From NCBI RefSeq assembly GCF_008520305.1, contig NZ_ML703253.1:1-64000 (forward strand): DNA of 64,000 nucleotides, in the 5' to 3' direction. Position numbers and translations under genes: made by a program. Below the pieces are notes generated by a model. That model saw only the letters and a program-made list of their open reading frames with translations. It was not told where the DNA came from and made no database searches. Every line of letters starts with the position of its first letter. Position 1 is the stretch's first letter. Origin of the DNA: Mesorhizobium sp. SARCC-RB16n (GTDB lineage: Bacteria; Pseudomonadota; Alphaproteobacteria; Rhizobiales; Rhizobiaceae). Below, piece by piece: positions 1-8,503 of this stretch.

Positions 1-65
1 TCACAACAGGTTGACACAGGAAGTCTCATGCCGCCTCCCTCTTCAGGCCGAGGCGATCAGCCTCG
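1..65. other. Intergenic edge downstream of kup
   Basis: Short stretch between the window edge and the stop codon of the first kup gene. No convincing gene, terminator hairpin or RNA was seen here. Confidence 0.5.
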
Positions 66-1985
66 TCAGATCGCCACCTGCGTGCCGATTTCTACCACAC
101 GTCCGGTCGGGATCTGGAAATATTCGGTCGCGTCGGCCGCCGTGCGCGCCAGGCCGATGAACAGCCGGTCCTGCCATACCGGCATGCCGGAATTGGGCGA
201 AGCCTTGAGCGAGCGCCGCGACAGGAAGAAGGACGTCGTCATGATATCGAACTTCCAGCCCTGCTTGCGGCAGATCGCCAGCGCGCGCGGGATGTTGGGC
301 TGTTCCATATAGCCGAAAGTCAGCGTCACCCGCATGAATAGCTCGTTGACCGTCTCCATCTTGACCCGCTCGCTGTCGGGCACCACGGGCTGGGGGGCGG
401 TCACCACCGAAAGGATGACGTTCTGCTCGTGCAGCACCTTGTAGTGCTTCAGGCTGTGCATCAGCGCGGTCGGTGCGCTGAGCGGATCGCTGGTCAGGAA
501 CACGGCCGTGCCCGACACCAGCTGCGGCTTCTTCTTCAACAGATTGCCGGCGAGGAAATCGAGCGGGATTTCGTTGCGGCGGGTCTTGTCGAAGAGATAG
601 CGACTGCCACGCACCCAGGTCCACATGCCCAGCACGATGGTGAAAGCCACGACCAGTGAAGCCCAGCCGCCTTCGAACACCTTGACGATGTTGGAGGCGA
701 AGAAGCCGACGTCGATGAAGGCGAACAGCGCGGTCAGCGGGATCGCCACCGACAGCTTCCACTTCCAGATGCGGGTCATGACCACGTAGAGCAGCACCGT
801 CGTCACCACCATGTTGCCGGTCACCGAGATGCCGTAGGCGGAGGCCAGCTTGCTGGACTCGCCGAAGCCGACCACCAGCATCATCACCACAAGGGCCAGC
901 AGCAGGTTGACGCGCGGCATATAGATCTGGCCGGACTGTTTTTCCGATGTGTGCAGGATTTCGAGCCGTGGCAGCATGTTGAGCTGCACCGCCTGCCGGG
1001 TCAGTGAAAAAGCACCCGAGATAACCGCCTGGCTGGCGATGACCGTCGCGGCCGTCGCAAGCACCACCATCGGGATCAGCGTCCACCCCTCGTTCATCTC
1101 GAAGAATGGATGGCCCACCACGCCGCCATTGGCCAGTATGAAGGCGCCTTGCCCGGCATAGTTGAGCAGCAGACAGGGGAACACGATCGCCAGCCAGGCG
1201 AGCACGATCGGCTTGCGCCCAAAATGGCCGAGGTCGGCATAAAGGGCCTCCGCGCCGGTCACGGCAAGGAAGACAGCGCCGATCGTCACGAAGGCGACGT
1301 CGGGCGAATTGATCAGGAAAGCGACGATATAGTGTGGGCTGACCGCCCACAGAATTTCCGGATCTACGATGATGTGATTGATGCCGGATAGGCCGATGGC
1401 CAGGAACCACACCGCGGTCACTGGGCCGAACACCAGCCCAACGCCACCGGTACCGAAGCGCTGGACGGCAAACACGACGGCGAGGATGACCAGCGTCAAT
1501 GGCACGACATAGGGCTGGAAGGTGGGCGTGACGACATTCATGCCTTCGACCGCCGAAAGCACCGAAATGGCCGGCGTAATGACCGCGTCACCGAAAAACA
1601 GCGAGGCGCCGACGATGCCAATGCCGAGAATCACCGCCGAGCGCTTCGGAAAACTGCCGCGTGCCAGCGCCATCAGCGACAGCACGCCGCCCTCGCCGCG
1701 GTTATCTGCACGCAACACGAACATGATGTACTTTACCGTGACGGTAATGGTCAGCGACCAGATGATCAGCGACAGCACGCCGAGAATATCGGCACGGGTG
1801 GCGACATCGCTGCCGGACGAAGCGTGCAATGCCTCCCGGAGCGCATAGATCGGGCTGGTGCCGATATCGCCATAGACCACGCCGAGCGCGCCCAGCATCA
1901 GCACCTTGGTGCTGTGCTGTTCGATTTCGGGATGGCTCGATTGGTCGACGGGTTCTGCCTCACTACCAGCATTGGCAAGGGCCAT
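66..1985 (-). CDS. kup: Kup-family potassium uptake transporter (copy 1)
   Basis: Low-affinity K+ (probably K+/H+ symport) transporter of the KUP/HAK/KT family in the inner membrane, about 639 residues, the usual family length. The N-terminal core carries the signature [10 protein letters not shown] followed by about twelve hydrophobic segments. The last ~180 residues are the soluble cytoplasmic domain. An in-frame GTG three codons upstream (1994) is possible, but the ATG at 1985 aligns with the start of the second copy and has a GGAG about 8 nt upstream. It is a tandem paralogue of the next gene. The final ~180 residues of the two proteins are identical except for one Ser/Arg change, whereas the membrane cores differ widely, which points to gene conversion. 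Confidence 0.95.
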   Translation of the reverse strand: MALANAGSEAEPVDQSSHPEIEQHSTKVLMLGALGVVYGDIGTSPIYALREALHASSGSDVATRADILGVLSLIIWSLTITVTVKYIMFVLRADNRGEGGVLSLMALARGSFPKRSAVILGIGIVGASLFFGDAVITPAISVLSAVEGMNVVTPTFQPYVVPLTLVILAVVFAVQRFGTGGVGLVFGPVTAVWFLAIGLSGINHIIVDPEILWAVSPHYIVAFLINSPDVAFVTIGAVFLAVTGAEALYADLGHFGRKPIVLAWLAIVFPCLLLNYAGQGAFILANGGVVGHPFFEMNEGWTLIPMVVLATAATVIASQAVISGAFSLTRQAVQLNMLPRLEILHTSEKQSGQIYMPRVNLLLALVVMMLVVGFGESSKLASAYGISVTGNMVVTTVLLYVVMTRIWKWKLSVAIPLTALFAFIDVGFFASNIVKVFEGGWASLVVAFTIVLGMWTWVRGSRYLFDKTRRNEIPLDFLAGNLLKKKPQLVSGTAVFLTSDPLSAPTALMHSLKHYKVLHEQNVILSVVTAPQPVVPDSERVKMETVNELFMRVTLTFGYMEQPNIPRALAICRKQGWKFDIMTTSFFLSRRSLKASPNSGMPVWQDRLFIGLARTAADATEYFQIPTGRVVEIGTQVAI

Positions 1986-2011
1986 GTACGACACTCCGAT
2001 AAACGCGCGGT

Positions 2012-2040
2012 GCTCTACGCTTGCTGCGATGCAATATCAA
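2012..2040 (-). promoter_or_regulatory. Putative sigma70 promoter of kup copy 1
   Basis: On the minus strand TTGATA (2035-2040) is followed after 17 nt by TAGAGC (2012-2017). The same pair with the same spacing is kept upstream of kup copy 2, although the surrounding sequence differs. Conservation after duplication is the main support; no start site is known. Confidence 0.5.
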
Positions 2041-2061
2041 GTGCCGTAACGTTATGGCACT
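2040..2061. promoter_or_regulatory. 22-bp palindrome upstream of kup copy 1
   Basis: Near-perfect dyad with arms AGTGCC and GGCACT around a TAACGTTA core; only one symmetric base pair fails to match. It overlaps the -35 element of the kup copy 1 promoter and lies downstream of the kup copy 2 stop. An operator is the simplest reading. There is no T-run, so a rho-independent terminator is less likely. The equivalent place upstream of copy 2 lacks it. Confidence 0.45.
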
Positions 2062-2175
2062 TATGTTAGCGGCGCGCGGCTTTCTGTGGCGACTTCTCGC
2101 GGACGTCGGTCCCTGCGATTTCGCAGGCTCATGTCCGGAACCATGGCAAAACCCAGCCCGGCGAGCACGTGTCTG

Positions 2176-4089
2176 TTAAATGGCGACCTGCGTGCCGATT
2201 TCAACGACGCGTCCAGTCGGGATCTGGAAATATTCGGTCGCATCAGCCGCCGTGCGCGCCAGGCCGATGAACAGCCGGTCCTGCCATACCGGCATGCCGG
2301 AATTGGGCGAAGCCTTGAGCGAGCGCCGCGACAGGAAGAAGGACGTCGTCATGATGTCGAACTTCCAGCCCTGCTTGCGGCAGATCGCCAGCGCGCGCGG
2401 AATGTTGGGCTGTTCCATATAGCCGAAGGTCAGCGTCACCCGCATGAACAGCTCGTTGACCGTCTCCATCTTGACCCGCTCCCTGTCGGGCACCACGGGC
2501 TGCGGCGCCGTCACCACTGAAAGAATGACGTTCTGCTCGTGCAGCACCTTGTAGTGCTTCAGGCTGTGCATCAGCGCGGTCGGTGCGCTGAGCGGATCGC
2601 TGGTCAGGAACACGGCCGTGCCCGACACCAGCTGCGGCTTCTTCTTCAACAGATTGCCGGCGAGGAAATCGAGCGGGATCTCATTGCGGCGGGTCTTGTC
2701 GAAGAGATAGCGGCTGCCGCGAATCCACGTCCACATGATCAGCCCCATCAGGCAGGCAACGGTGATCGACACCCAGCCGCCTTCCACGATCTTCACGACA
2801 TTGGCCAGGAAGAAGCCGCTGTCGATGATGCCGAACAGCAAGGTCAGCGCCAGGGCGAGCGCCAGCTTCCATTTCCACATCTTGCGCATCACCACGAACA
2901 GCAGGATCGTCGTCATCAGCATTTCGCCGGTCACCGAGATGCCGTAGGCGGACGCCAGCGAACTCGAGCTGCCGAAACCGACCACCAGCAACATCACCCC
3001 CAGCGCGATCAGCAGGTTGACGCGGGGCATGTAGATCTGGCCGAGTTGCATTTCCGACGTATGCTGCACCTCGATACGTGGCAGAAGGTTGAGCTGCACC
3101 GCCTGCCGGGTCAGCGAAAAAGCACCCGAGATGACCGCTTGGCTGGCAATGACCGTCGCGGCCGTTGCAAGTCCCACCATCGGCATCAGCGCCCACTCAG
3201 GCAACATCTGGAAGAATGGATTGGTCGGTTTTCCGTCATTGGCCAGCACAAAGGCGCCCTGCCCGAAATAGTTGAGCAGCAGGCAAGGAAACACCACGGA
3301 AAACCACGCCAGCACGATCGGCTTGCGTCCAAAATGGCCGAGATCGACATAAAGCGCCTCGGCGCCGGTTACCGCCAGGAACACGGCGCCGACAGTGACA
3401 AAGGCGGCTGTGGGTGTGCTGGCCAGATAGGCAACCGCATAATAGGGATTGATGGCCAGCAGGATCGATGGGTCATCCATCAAGTGCCAGAGCCCCGCAA
3501 CGCCGATGGCCAGGAACCACAGCGCCGTCACCGGCCCGAACACCGCCGCCACCTTTCCCGTGCCGAAGCGCTGCACGGAGAAGAGGATGGCAAGGATGAT
3601 CAGCGTGATCGGCACGACGTAGGCGTCCAGCGTCGGGGTCACCACCGTCAGGCCTTCGACCGCCGACAGCACCGAGATGGCCGGCGTTATGATCGAATCG
3701 CCGAAAAACAGCGCCGCGCCGCAAAGACCGATCATGAGGATCAGTCGAGCGCCCTTGGGATAGGCGCTGCGCGCCAAAGCCATCAGCGACAGCGTGCCAC
3801 CTTCGCCTTTGTTGTCGGCGCGAAGCACGAAGGCGACGTATTTGATGGTCACGATGATCGTCAGCGCCCAGACGATCAGCGACAACACGCCAAGCACGTG
3901 AACGCGCGTATCGATGCCGGGCGAAGCGTGAAGCGCCTCGCGAAAGGCGTAAATCGGACTCGTACCTATATCGCCATAGACGACGCCGAGCGCGCCCAGC
4001 ATCAGAACCTTGGTGCTGTGCTGCTCGACCCCGGAATGGCTCGATTGCTCGACGGTCTCGGCCTCGCTCCCGCTATTGGCAAGGGCCAT
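2176..4089 (-). CDS. kup: Kup-family potassium uptake transporter (copy 2)
   Basis: Second Kup transporter, 637 residues, same architecture as copy 1: signature [14 protein letters not shown] near residue 40, about twelve membrane segments, and a soluble C-terminal domain. The ATG at 4089 has GGGGAG upstream. The two membrane cores are clearly diverged, so the duplication is old. The C-terminal domain is almost base-for-base identical to copy 1 from about 2230 to 2700, so that part was homogenised recently. The two cores may differ in affinity or pH response while sharing one regulatory domain (inference). Confidence 0.95.
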   Translation of the reverse strand: MALANSGSEAETVEQSSHSGVEQHSTKVLMLGALGVVYGDIGTSPIYAFREALHASPGIDTRVHVLGVLSLIVWALTIIVTIKYVAFVLRADNKGEGGTLSLMALARSAYPKGARLILMIGLCGAALFFGDSIITPAISVLSAVEGLTVVTPTLDAYVVPITLIILAILFSVQRFGTGKVAAVFGPVTALWFLAIGVAGLWHLMDDPSILLAINPYYAVAYLASTPTAAFVTVGAVFLAVTGAEALYVDLGHFGRKPIVLAWFSVVFPCLLLNYFGQGAFVLANDGKPTNPFFQMLPEWALMPMVGLATAATVIASQAVISGAFSLTRQAVQLNLLPRIEVQHTSEMQLGQIYMPRVNLLIALGVMLLVVGFGSSSSLASAYGISVTGEMLMTTILLFVVMRKMWKWKLALALALTLLFGIIDSGFFLANVVKIVEGGWVSITVACLMGLIMWTWIRGSRYLFDKTRRNEIPLDFLAGNLLKKKPQLVSGTAVFLTSDPLSAPTALMHSLKHYKVLHEQNVILSVVTAPQPVVPDRERVKMETVNELFMRVTLTFGYMEQPNIPRALAICRKQGWKFDIMTTSFFLSRRSLKASPNSGMPVWQDRLFIGLARTAADATEYFQIPTGRVVEIGTQVAI

Positions 4090-4115
4090 CGGCCACTCCC
4101 CGACAAGCGCGCGCT

Positions 4116-4144
4116 GCTCTATGCATGCTGTGATACGATATCAA
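4116..4144 (-). promoter_or_regulatory. Putative sigma70 promoter of kup copy 2
   Basis: TTGATA (4139-4144) and TAGAGC (4116-4121) on the minus strand with a 17-nt spacer, matching the element upstream of kup copy 1. The duplicated block therefore included the promoter. Confidence 0.5.
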
Positions 4145-4186
4145 GTGCACGCGATTGGCTGCCATACCAAGACGAAGCATTTCCCC

Positions 4187-4927
4187 CTACCAGCCGCAAG
4201 CCCTGAGAAACCGGCCCACCGTGCTGGCCATGCCATACTCCAATGCGTCGGCTGTCAACCCATGTCCGATTGACACTTCGGCCAATGCAGGGATGCGCCT
4301 TGCCAGAGGAGGCAGATTGGCCACCGTCAGATCGTGTCCGGCATTGACCTGGAGGCCGGCGGCCAATGCCGCGTCAGCGGTTTTCCCCAATCTTTCCAGT
4401 TCTTTGGCCGCCTTACCAGAATCGGAATGGTAGCCCCCATAAGGACCGGTATAGAGTTCGATCCGATCGGCGCCGGTATCGCGCGCGGCCCCTATGCCGG
4501 CGGGATCCGCGTCGGAAAACAGCGAGACCCTGAAACCGCCCTTCTTCAGACGCCTGACGATCGGCGTCAGGAACGCCGCATCGTCAACGAAGTTCCAGCC
4601 GTGGTCGGAGGTTGCCTGTGCCGGATCGTCGGGCACCAGCGTCACCTGCTCAGGCTGGTGCTTCTCCACCAGCGCCAGGAAATCCTCGCTCGGGTAGCCC
4701 TCGATATTGAATTCCGCCTGCGGGAACTCATCGTCGATCAGCGCCCTGATCTCGGGCAGGTCGGAATGCCGGGTGTGACGTTCATCGGGGCGCGGATGGA
4801 CCGTCAGCCCATGCGCTCCGGCGGCAAGGGCCAGGCGGCCGACACCGATCACGCTTGGCCACGGCAGGTCGCGCCGGTTGCGCAGCATGGCGATGGCGTT
4901 GAGGTTGACGGAAAGCTTGGCGGGCAT
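4187..4927 (-). CDS. pdxJ: Pyridoxine 5'-phosphate synthase
   Basis: Last ring-forming step of the DXP-dependent vitamin B6 pathway: condenses 1-deoxy-D-xylulose 5-phosphate with 3-amino-2-oxopropyl phosphate to pyridoxine 5'-phosphate in the cytoplasm. The start [19 protein letters not shown] and the HPRPDERH segment are typical of PdxJ, as are VTLVPD near residue 100 and the C-terminal [12 protein letters not shown]. At 246 residues it has normal family length. An in-frame TTG at 4948 would add 7 residues, but the ATG at 4927 fits the family start. It stands alone; its end faces the kup promoter region. Confidence 0.96.
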   Translation of the reverse strand: MPAKLSVNLNAIAMLRNRRDLPWPSVIGVGRLALAAGAHGLTVHPRPDERHTRHSDLPEIRALIDDEFPQAEFNIEGYPSEDFLALVEKHQPEQVTLVPDDPAQATSDHGWNFVDDAAFLTPIVRRLKKGGFRVSLFSDADPAGIGAARDTGADRIELYTGPYGGYHSDSGKAAKELERLGKTADAALAAGLQVNAGHDLTVANLPPLARRIPALAEVSIGHGLTADALEYGMASTVGRFLRACGW

Positions 4928-5088
4928 GGGCTGGCGTCCGTGAAACAAGGCTACCGAGGCGCGCCACGCTCATTCGTTCCGGCACGGCGCATTTGAGACG
5001 GCGCATCTATAGCGTCTTTGACGGGAACAGATAGGGCCTTTCCGGTGTTCCAGAAGACCAACATCTTCCGCGAAAGGGAGGCACCACC

Positions 5089-5517
5089 TTGAATTTCCTC
5101 CAATCCGTGCCGGCGATTCGCCGTATCGACACCAGCCGCGACGACCTCTTTGCCATCGATGTGGTCGGCCACGTCTCGGCCGCCGATGCCGAGAATCTGT
5201 TCGGCCTGCTGGAGGCGGCCTATTTGCTCCATCAGAGAATCGACGTGGCCGTCCGGATAGTCGATCACGAAGGCGTCGACTGGGCGGATATCTCCGATGA
5301 AACCATCAAGAAGGGTGCCGTCCACGCATTGGAACATATTGGCCGTTGCGCGGCCATCGGTGCCCCTGACTGGACGCCGAACGCACGACGCGCCTTGCCC
5401 GCTTCGGCGCCCGTCGAATTCAGGCATTTCAAGCTCGAGGACGAAGCGGCTGCCTGGGAGTGGCTCGGCGCGCGGCCGACGAGCGAGGAGGCGACCGCCG
5501 CTCCGGAAAGAGGATGA
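5089..5517 (+). CDS. SpoIIAA-like (STAS-type) protein
   Basis: 142-residue soluble protein resembling the SpoIIAA-like family (PF11964): an N-terminal strand LFAIDVVGHVSAADAENL, then alternating strands and helices including VAVRIVDHEGVDWADIS. The start is TTG at 5089, with GGGAGG seven nt upstream and no better ATG. Family members are small STAS/SEC14-like folds without a known reaction. The acidic tail after residue 120 is low complexity. It is divergent from pdxJ and convergent with the helicase gene, so it is probably monocistronic. Confidence 0.7.
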   Translation: MNFLQSVPAIRRIDTSRDDLFAIDVVGHVSAADAENLFGLLEAAYLLHQRIDVAVRIVDHEGVDWADISDETIKKGAVHALEHIGRCAAIGAPDWTPNARRALPASAPVEFRHFKLEDEAAAWEWLGARPTSEEATAAPERG

Positions 5518-5547
5518 AACGGTTTTCCCGGCTACCGCCGGCCCCTT

Positions 5548-6675
5548 CTATCTGACGATGGTCAGTCGTTCGGCGGCCCTGGTGATGGCTGTATAAAGCC
5601 AGCGCTGGCGCGTTTCCTTGAAGGCCCAGCTTTCGTCGAAAAGAACGATCTCGTTCCACTGCGAGCCCTGCGCCTTGTGCACGGTCAGCGCGTAGCCATA
5701 GTCGAAATCGTCGAAGCGCTTCTTCTGCTGCCAGGGGATATCGGCATCCGGATCCTCGAACGCCGCCTTGAGCAGCTTGATCTTGGCGACGCCGCGGTCC
5801 GGATCGTCCTCTTCGGGCGAAACCAGCAGGTTGATGCCGGGCTTCACCGTCTCACGCGACGAGGTCATCACCTTCCACAGCGAGCCGTTGAGCAAGCCCT
5901 TGGCGGGATCGTTGCGCAGGCACACCAGCTTGTCGCCTGCCTGTGGGTAATCGGCGTTGAATCCCTTGAGTTCGCGCAAGCGCTGGTTGTAGCGCCGCCG
6001 CGTGCGGTTGGTGCCGACCAGCACCTGGTCAGCCCTGAGCACCAGTTCCTGGTTGACGTCTTCCTTGCCGATCACCTGCGCGGTGCCATAGTCACCGCGC
6101 ATGAATTCGCGGCCCTCGCGCACATCGAGCGCAAGCCGCAGGATCGGATTGTCGCGTGCTTGCCGGTGGATTTCGGTGAGCAGGAAATCAGGCTCGTGAT
6201 CGGTGAAGAAGCCGCCGCCCGAGATCGGCGGCAACTGGCCGGGATCGCCCAGCACCAGGATCGGCGTGCCGAAACTCATCAGGTCGCGGCCAAGCTGCTC
6301 GTCGACCATCGAGCATTCGTCGATGACGACCAGTTTTGCGCGCGAGATCGGGCTTTGCCGGTTGAGCGAAAAGGTTGGCGACATCGAGGTCTTGCCGGTC
6401 ACCTCGTCCGCCACCGATTCCTCGCCCTTGGGCCGGTAGATCAGCGAATGGATGGTGCGGGCGTTGACCGCGCCCTTGGAGCGGAGCACTTGCGCCGCCT
6501 TGCCGGTGAATGCGGCGAACTGCACCTGGCCGTCGACATGTTCTGCGAAATAGCGCGCCAGCGTCGTCTTGCCGGTGCCGGCATAGCCGAACAGCCGGAA
6601 CAGCTGCGGCTTGCCGGTCTTCAGCCAGCGGGCGACCGCTTGCAGCGCCTCATCCTGTTGGGGTGAAAATTCCAT
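5548..6675 (-). CDS. RecD-like superfamily I DNA helicase
   Basis: ATP-dependent helicase of the RecD/exonuclease V alpha type, single-chain and short (375 residues). Walker A GYAGTGKTT is at about residues 30-38, Walker B VIDECSMVDE near 120, a GDPGQLPP motif III follows, and YALTVHKAQGSQW plus YTAITRAAE near the C-terminus form motifs V-VI. The ATG at 6675 matches the family start MEFSPQQDEAL; an upstream GTG at 6708 lacks an SD. No recB/recC neighbours, so a free-standing 5'-3' helicase is likely. Its biological role is unknown. Confidence 0.88.
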   Translation of the reverse strand: MEFSPQQDEALQAVARWLKTGKPQLFRLFGYAGTGKTTLARYFAEHVDGQVQFAAFTGKAAQVLRSKGAVNARTIHSLIYRPKGEESVADEVTGKTSMSPTFSLNRQSPISRAKLVVIDECSMVDEQLGRDLMSFGTPILVLGDPGQLPPISGGGFFTDHEPDFLLTEIHRQARDNPILRLALDVREGREFMRGDYGTAQVIGKEDVNQELVLRADQVLVGTNRTRRRYNQRLRELKGFNADYPQAGDKLVCLRNDPAKGLLNGSLWKVMTSSRETVKPGINLLVSPEEDDPDRGVAKIKLLKAAFEDPDADIPWQQKKRFDDFDYGYALTVHKAQGSQWNEIVLFDESWAFKETRQRWLYTAITRAAERLTIVR

Positions 6676-6811
6676 CTGATCGTGTGACCGGATTCGCGAG
6701 GCAAACACAAGATAGCCGCCACCACCGTCGACACAGCCGGTGGCGACCGCGGTTCATGCTATCAGCCGCAAATAAGAACGTAAAGGGAACGAAAAACGCA
6801 GCCCTGCATCT

Positions 6812-7177
6812 TCAGTCTGCAGCGCGCGGATCGTTCTCCAGCAGGATCGGCTTTCCATGTGGCGTGGCATGCGCGGCACGTTCCCAGGCCTGCGCCATCG
6901 CATCGACATCAGGCTTGGCGGCCAGCCCCTTGGAGGCAAGCAGCCCTTCAAGCGCCGCCAGCCAATGCTCATAATAATCATGGCCGTCCGCCGCGGCACC
7001 TGGCTTCTTCACCTCGGCCGATAGGGCATCCGCCCACTCGGTCCACGAAAACAGGCCCTTGTCGTGCAGCGCCACCGTCATGGCGAAGGCTTCGGCCTGC
7101 CATGGCTCGGCGAAAACCGGTGCGTCGAAGCCGGCGGGTAAACCGCCGACAGTCTCCTTCGCCTCAGGCCGGCTCAA
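6812..7177 (-). CDS. Nitrile hydratase accessory (activator) protein
   Basis: 121-residue protein of the nitrile hydratase accessory family (P14K type), a homologue of the beta-subunit N-terminal domain that delivers cobalt by subunit swapping. Visible marks are FAEPWQAEAFAMTVALHDKG and the YYEHWLAALEGLL segment, which also occur in beta subunits. It overlaps the beta gene by 14 nt and is the last gene of the alpha-beta-accessory operon. This order and overlap imply coupled translation and metallocentre assembly. Confidence 0.9.
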   Translation of the reverse strand: MSRPEAKETVGGLPAGFDAPVFAEPWQAEAFAMTVALHDKGLFSWTEWADALSAEVKKPGAAADGHDYYEHWLAALEGLLASKGLAAKPDVDAMAQAWERAAHATPHGKPILLENDPRAAD

Positions 7178-7823
7178 GATAACTCTCCCAGGCGTCGATC
7201 GAGACGGTCAGTGTCGGGTCGGCGCCCTCGCCCCAGATTTCCCTGCCATCGAAAGCCACGGTATAGACCCACTGCGGATTCTCGCCTTGCCCATGCGCGT
7301 TGCTGTCGGGAAAGACGAAGCCGTTGCGCACCGCCTCGATCGTGCCCTGCTTGTCGCGCGCGTAACGCGGCAGCCTAGTATGACCGGTCGGGTTGAAGTT
7401 TTTGGTCCGCACCGAATCACCAGCCTTGAAGCGCGGCGCTGTCTTGACCGGCCGGTCGCACGGACCGCCCTTGGCCAGCACGGCCGGGACATTCTCGGCC
7501 TTCAGCACTCTTTTGGGCGTCGCCGCCGGATCGATCGCCTCGCCTGCCGTGAGGTCGCGCTCGCTGACGAAACCATGGCGCTTGAGCAGGATCTCGAGCG
7601 CCTTGATCCAGATCTGATAGTAGCTGGAGCCATAATAATCGGCCGGATGCAGCGATTCCCGCGCGTGCCGGCTCTCGTAGATGTTCCAGGCACCCATGCC
7701 GCCGGCACAGAGCGTGACACCGAGCGCCCGCCGCTCCCAATCGGCATGGAAATAAGGCTCGTCCTTCTCAGGCGCGACCGGCCCGAACCCCATCTGTCCG
7801 CCGAGATCCTGCGGCCCGTTCAT
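7164..7823 (-). CDS. nthB: Nitrile hydratase beta subunit
   Basis: Non-metal subunit of nitrile hydratase (nitrile + water to amide), 219 residues. It starts [16 protein letters not shown], the classic beta-subunit start, contains [15 protein letters not shown], and ends in an SH3-like barrel ([19 protein letters not shown], then [13 protein letters not shown]). The start overlaps the alpha stop by 4 nt and the end overlaps the accessory gene. It forms the alpha-beta heterodimer in the cytoplasm. Confidence 0.95.
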   Translation of the reverse strand: MNGPQDLGGQMGFGPVAPEKDEPYFHADWERRALGVTLCAGGMGAWNIYESRHARESLHPADYYGSSYYQIWIKALEILLKRHGFVSERDLTAGEAIDPAATPKRVLKAENVPAVLAKGGPCDRPVKTAPRFKAGDSVRTKNFNPTGHTRLPRYARDKQGTIEAVRNGFVFPDSNAHGQGENPQWVYTVAFDGREIWGEGADPTLTVSIDAWESYLEPA

Positions 7824-8425
7824 GCCGATTGCCTAGCCAGCGCCGTGCCGATCATCGCATCGCGGCTCACCAGATCGGCCAGCCGCTCTTCGCTCCAGCC
7901 TTCGGTGCCCTCCGGCCGCATTGGCACGACGAGATAGCGCAACTCTGCCGTCGAATCCCAAACGCGTATCTTCGTCCCGGCCGGCAGCACCAGCCCGAAT
8001 TCCTCAAGCACGCCGCGCGGATCGATCACCGCTCGCGACCGATAGGGCGGCGCCTTGTACCAGACCGGCGGCAAACCAAGCACCGACCATGGATAGCAGG
8101 AGCACAGCGTGCAGACGACGAGATTGTGGGTATCCCCGGTGTTGAACACCGCCTGCATGTGCTCGCCCTGGCGACCGGTATAGCTCAGGGATTCGATCGC
8201 CGCCGTCGCGTCGCGCTTCAGCCACTCGGCATAAGCGGGATCACTCCAGGCCTTGGCCACCACCCTGGCGCCGTTGCGCGGGCCGATCTTCGTCTCGTAG
8301 GTATCGACGATAACGTCGATCGCAGCCGGATCGATCAGCCCCTTGCGGGTCAGGATGGTTTCCAGCGCCCGCACCCGCGCGGCAAACGGATCGAGTTCGT
8401 TGTCGTGGTCATGATCGTGGGACAT
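7820..8425 (-). CDS. nthA: Nitrile hydratase alpha subunit, cobalt type
   Basis: Metal-binding subunit, 201 residues. The claw motif VCTLCSC places ligands at Cys105, Cys108 and Cys110. Threonine in CTLCSC is typical of cobalt enzymes (iron types have CSLCSC). The motif is followed by [15 protein letters not shown] His/Asp-rich N-terminus ([10 protein letters not shown]) could bind metal, although this is common in the family. It is first gene of the operon. No amidase gene lies next to it, so further breakdown of the amide would depend on genes outside the window. Confidence 0.96.
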   Translation of the reverse strand: MSHDHDHDNELDPFAARVRALETILTRKGLIDPAAIDVIVDTYETKIGPRNGARVVAKAWSDPAYAEWLKRDATAAIESLSYTGRQGEHMQAVFNTGDTHNLVVCTLCSCYPWSVLGLPPVWYKAPPYRSRAVIDPRGVLEEFGLVLPAGTKIRVWDSTAELRYLVVPMRPEGTEGWSEERLADLVSRDAMIGTALARQSA

Positions 8426-8503
8426 GACGGCAAATTACGGTTCCGACCCGCCGGCCGCAAGCTCCATGGCTTGGGCCAACGGGACCGGAGCCTTGTCCGG
8501 CTG

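Noticed and set aside
2539-4206. 555-residue forward ORF opposite kup copy 2
   Set aside because: It is a His/Arg/Gln-rich shadow of the kup gene on the other strand, a common artefact of high-GC codon usage. The kup gene has family motifs and a ribosome-binding site; the ORF has neither.
5429-5659. Small minus ORF between the SpoIIAA-like gene and the helicase
   Set aside because: It overlaps both real genes out of frame and is Arg-rich with no start signal.
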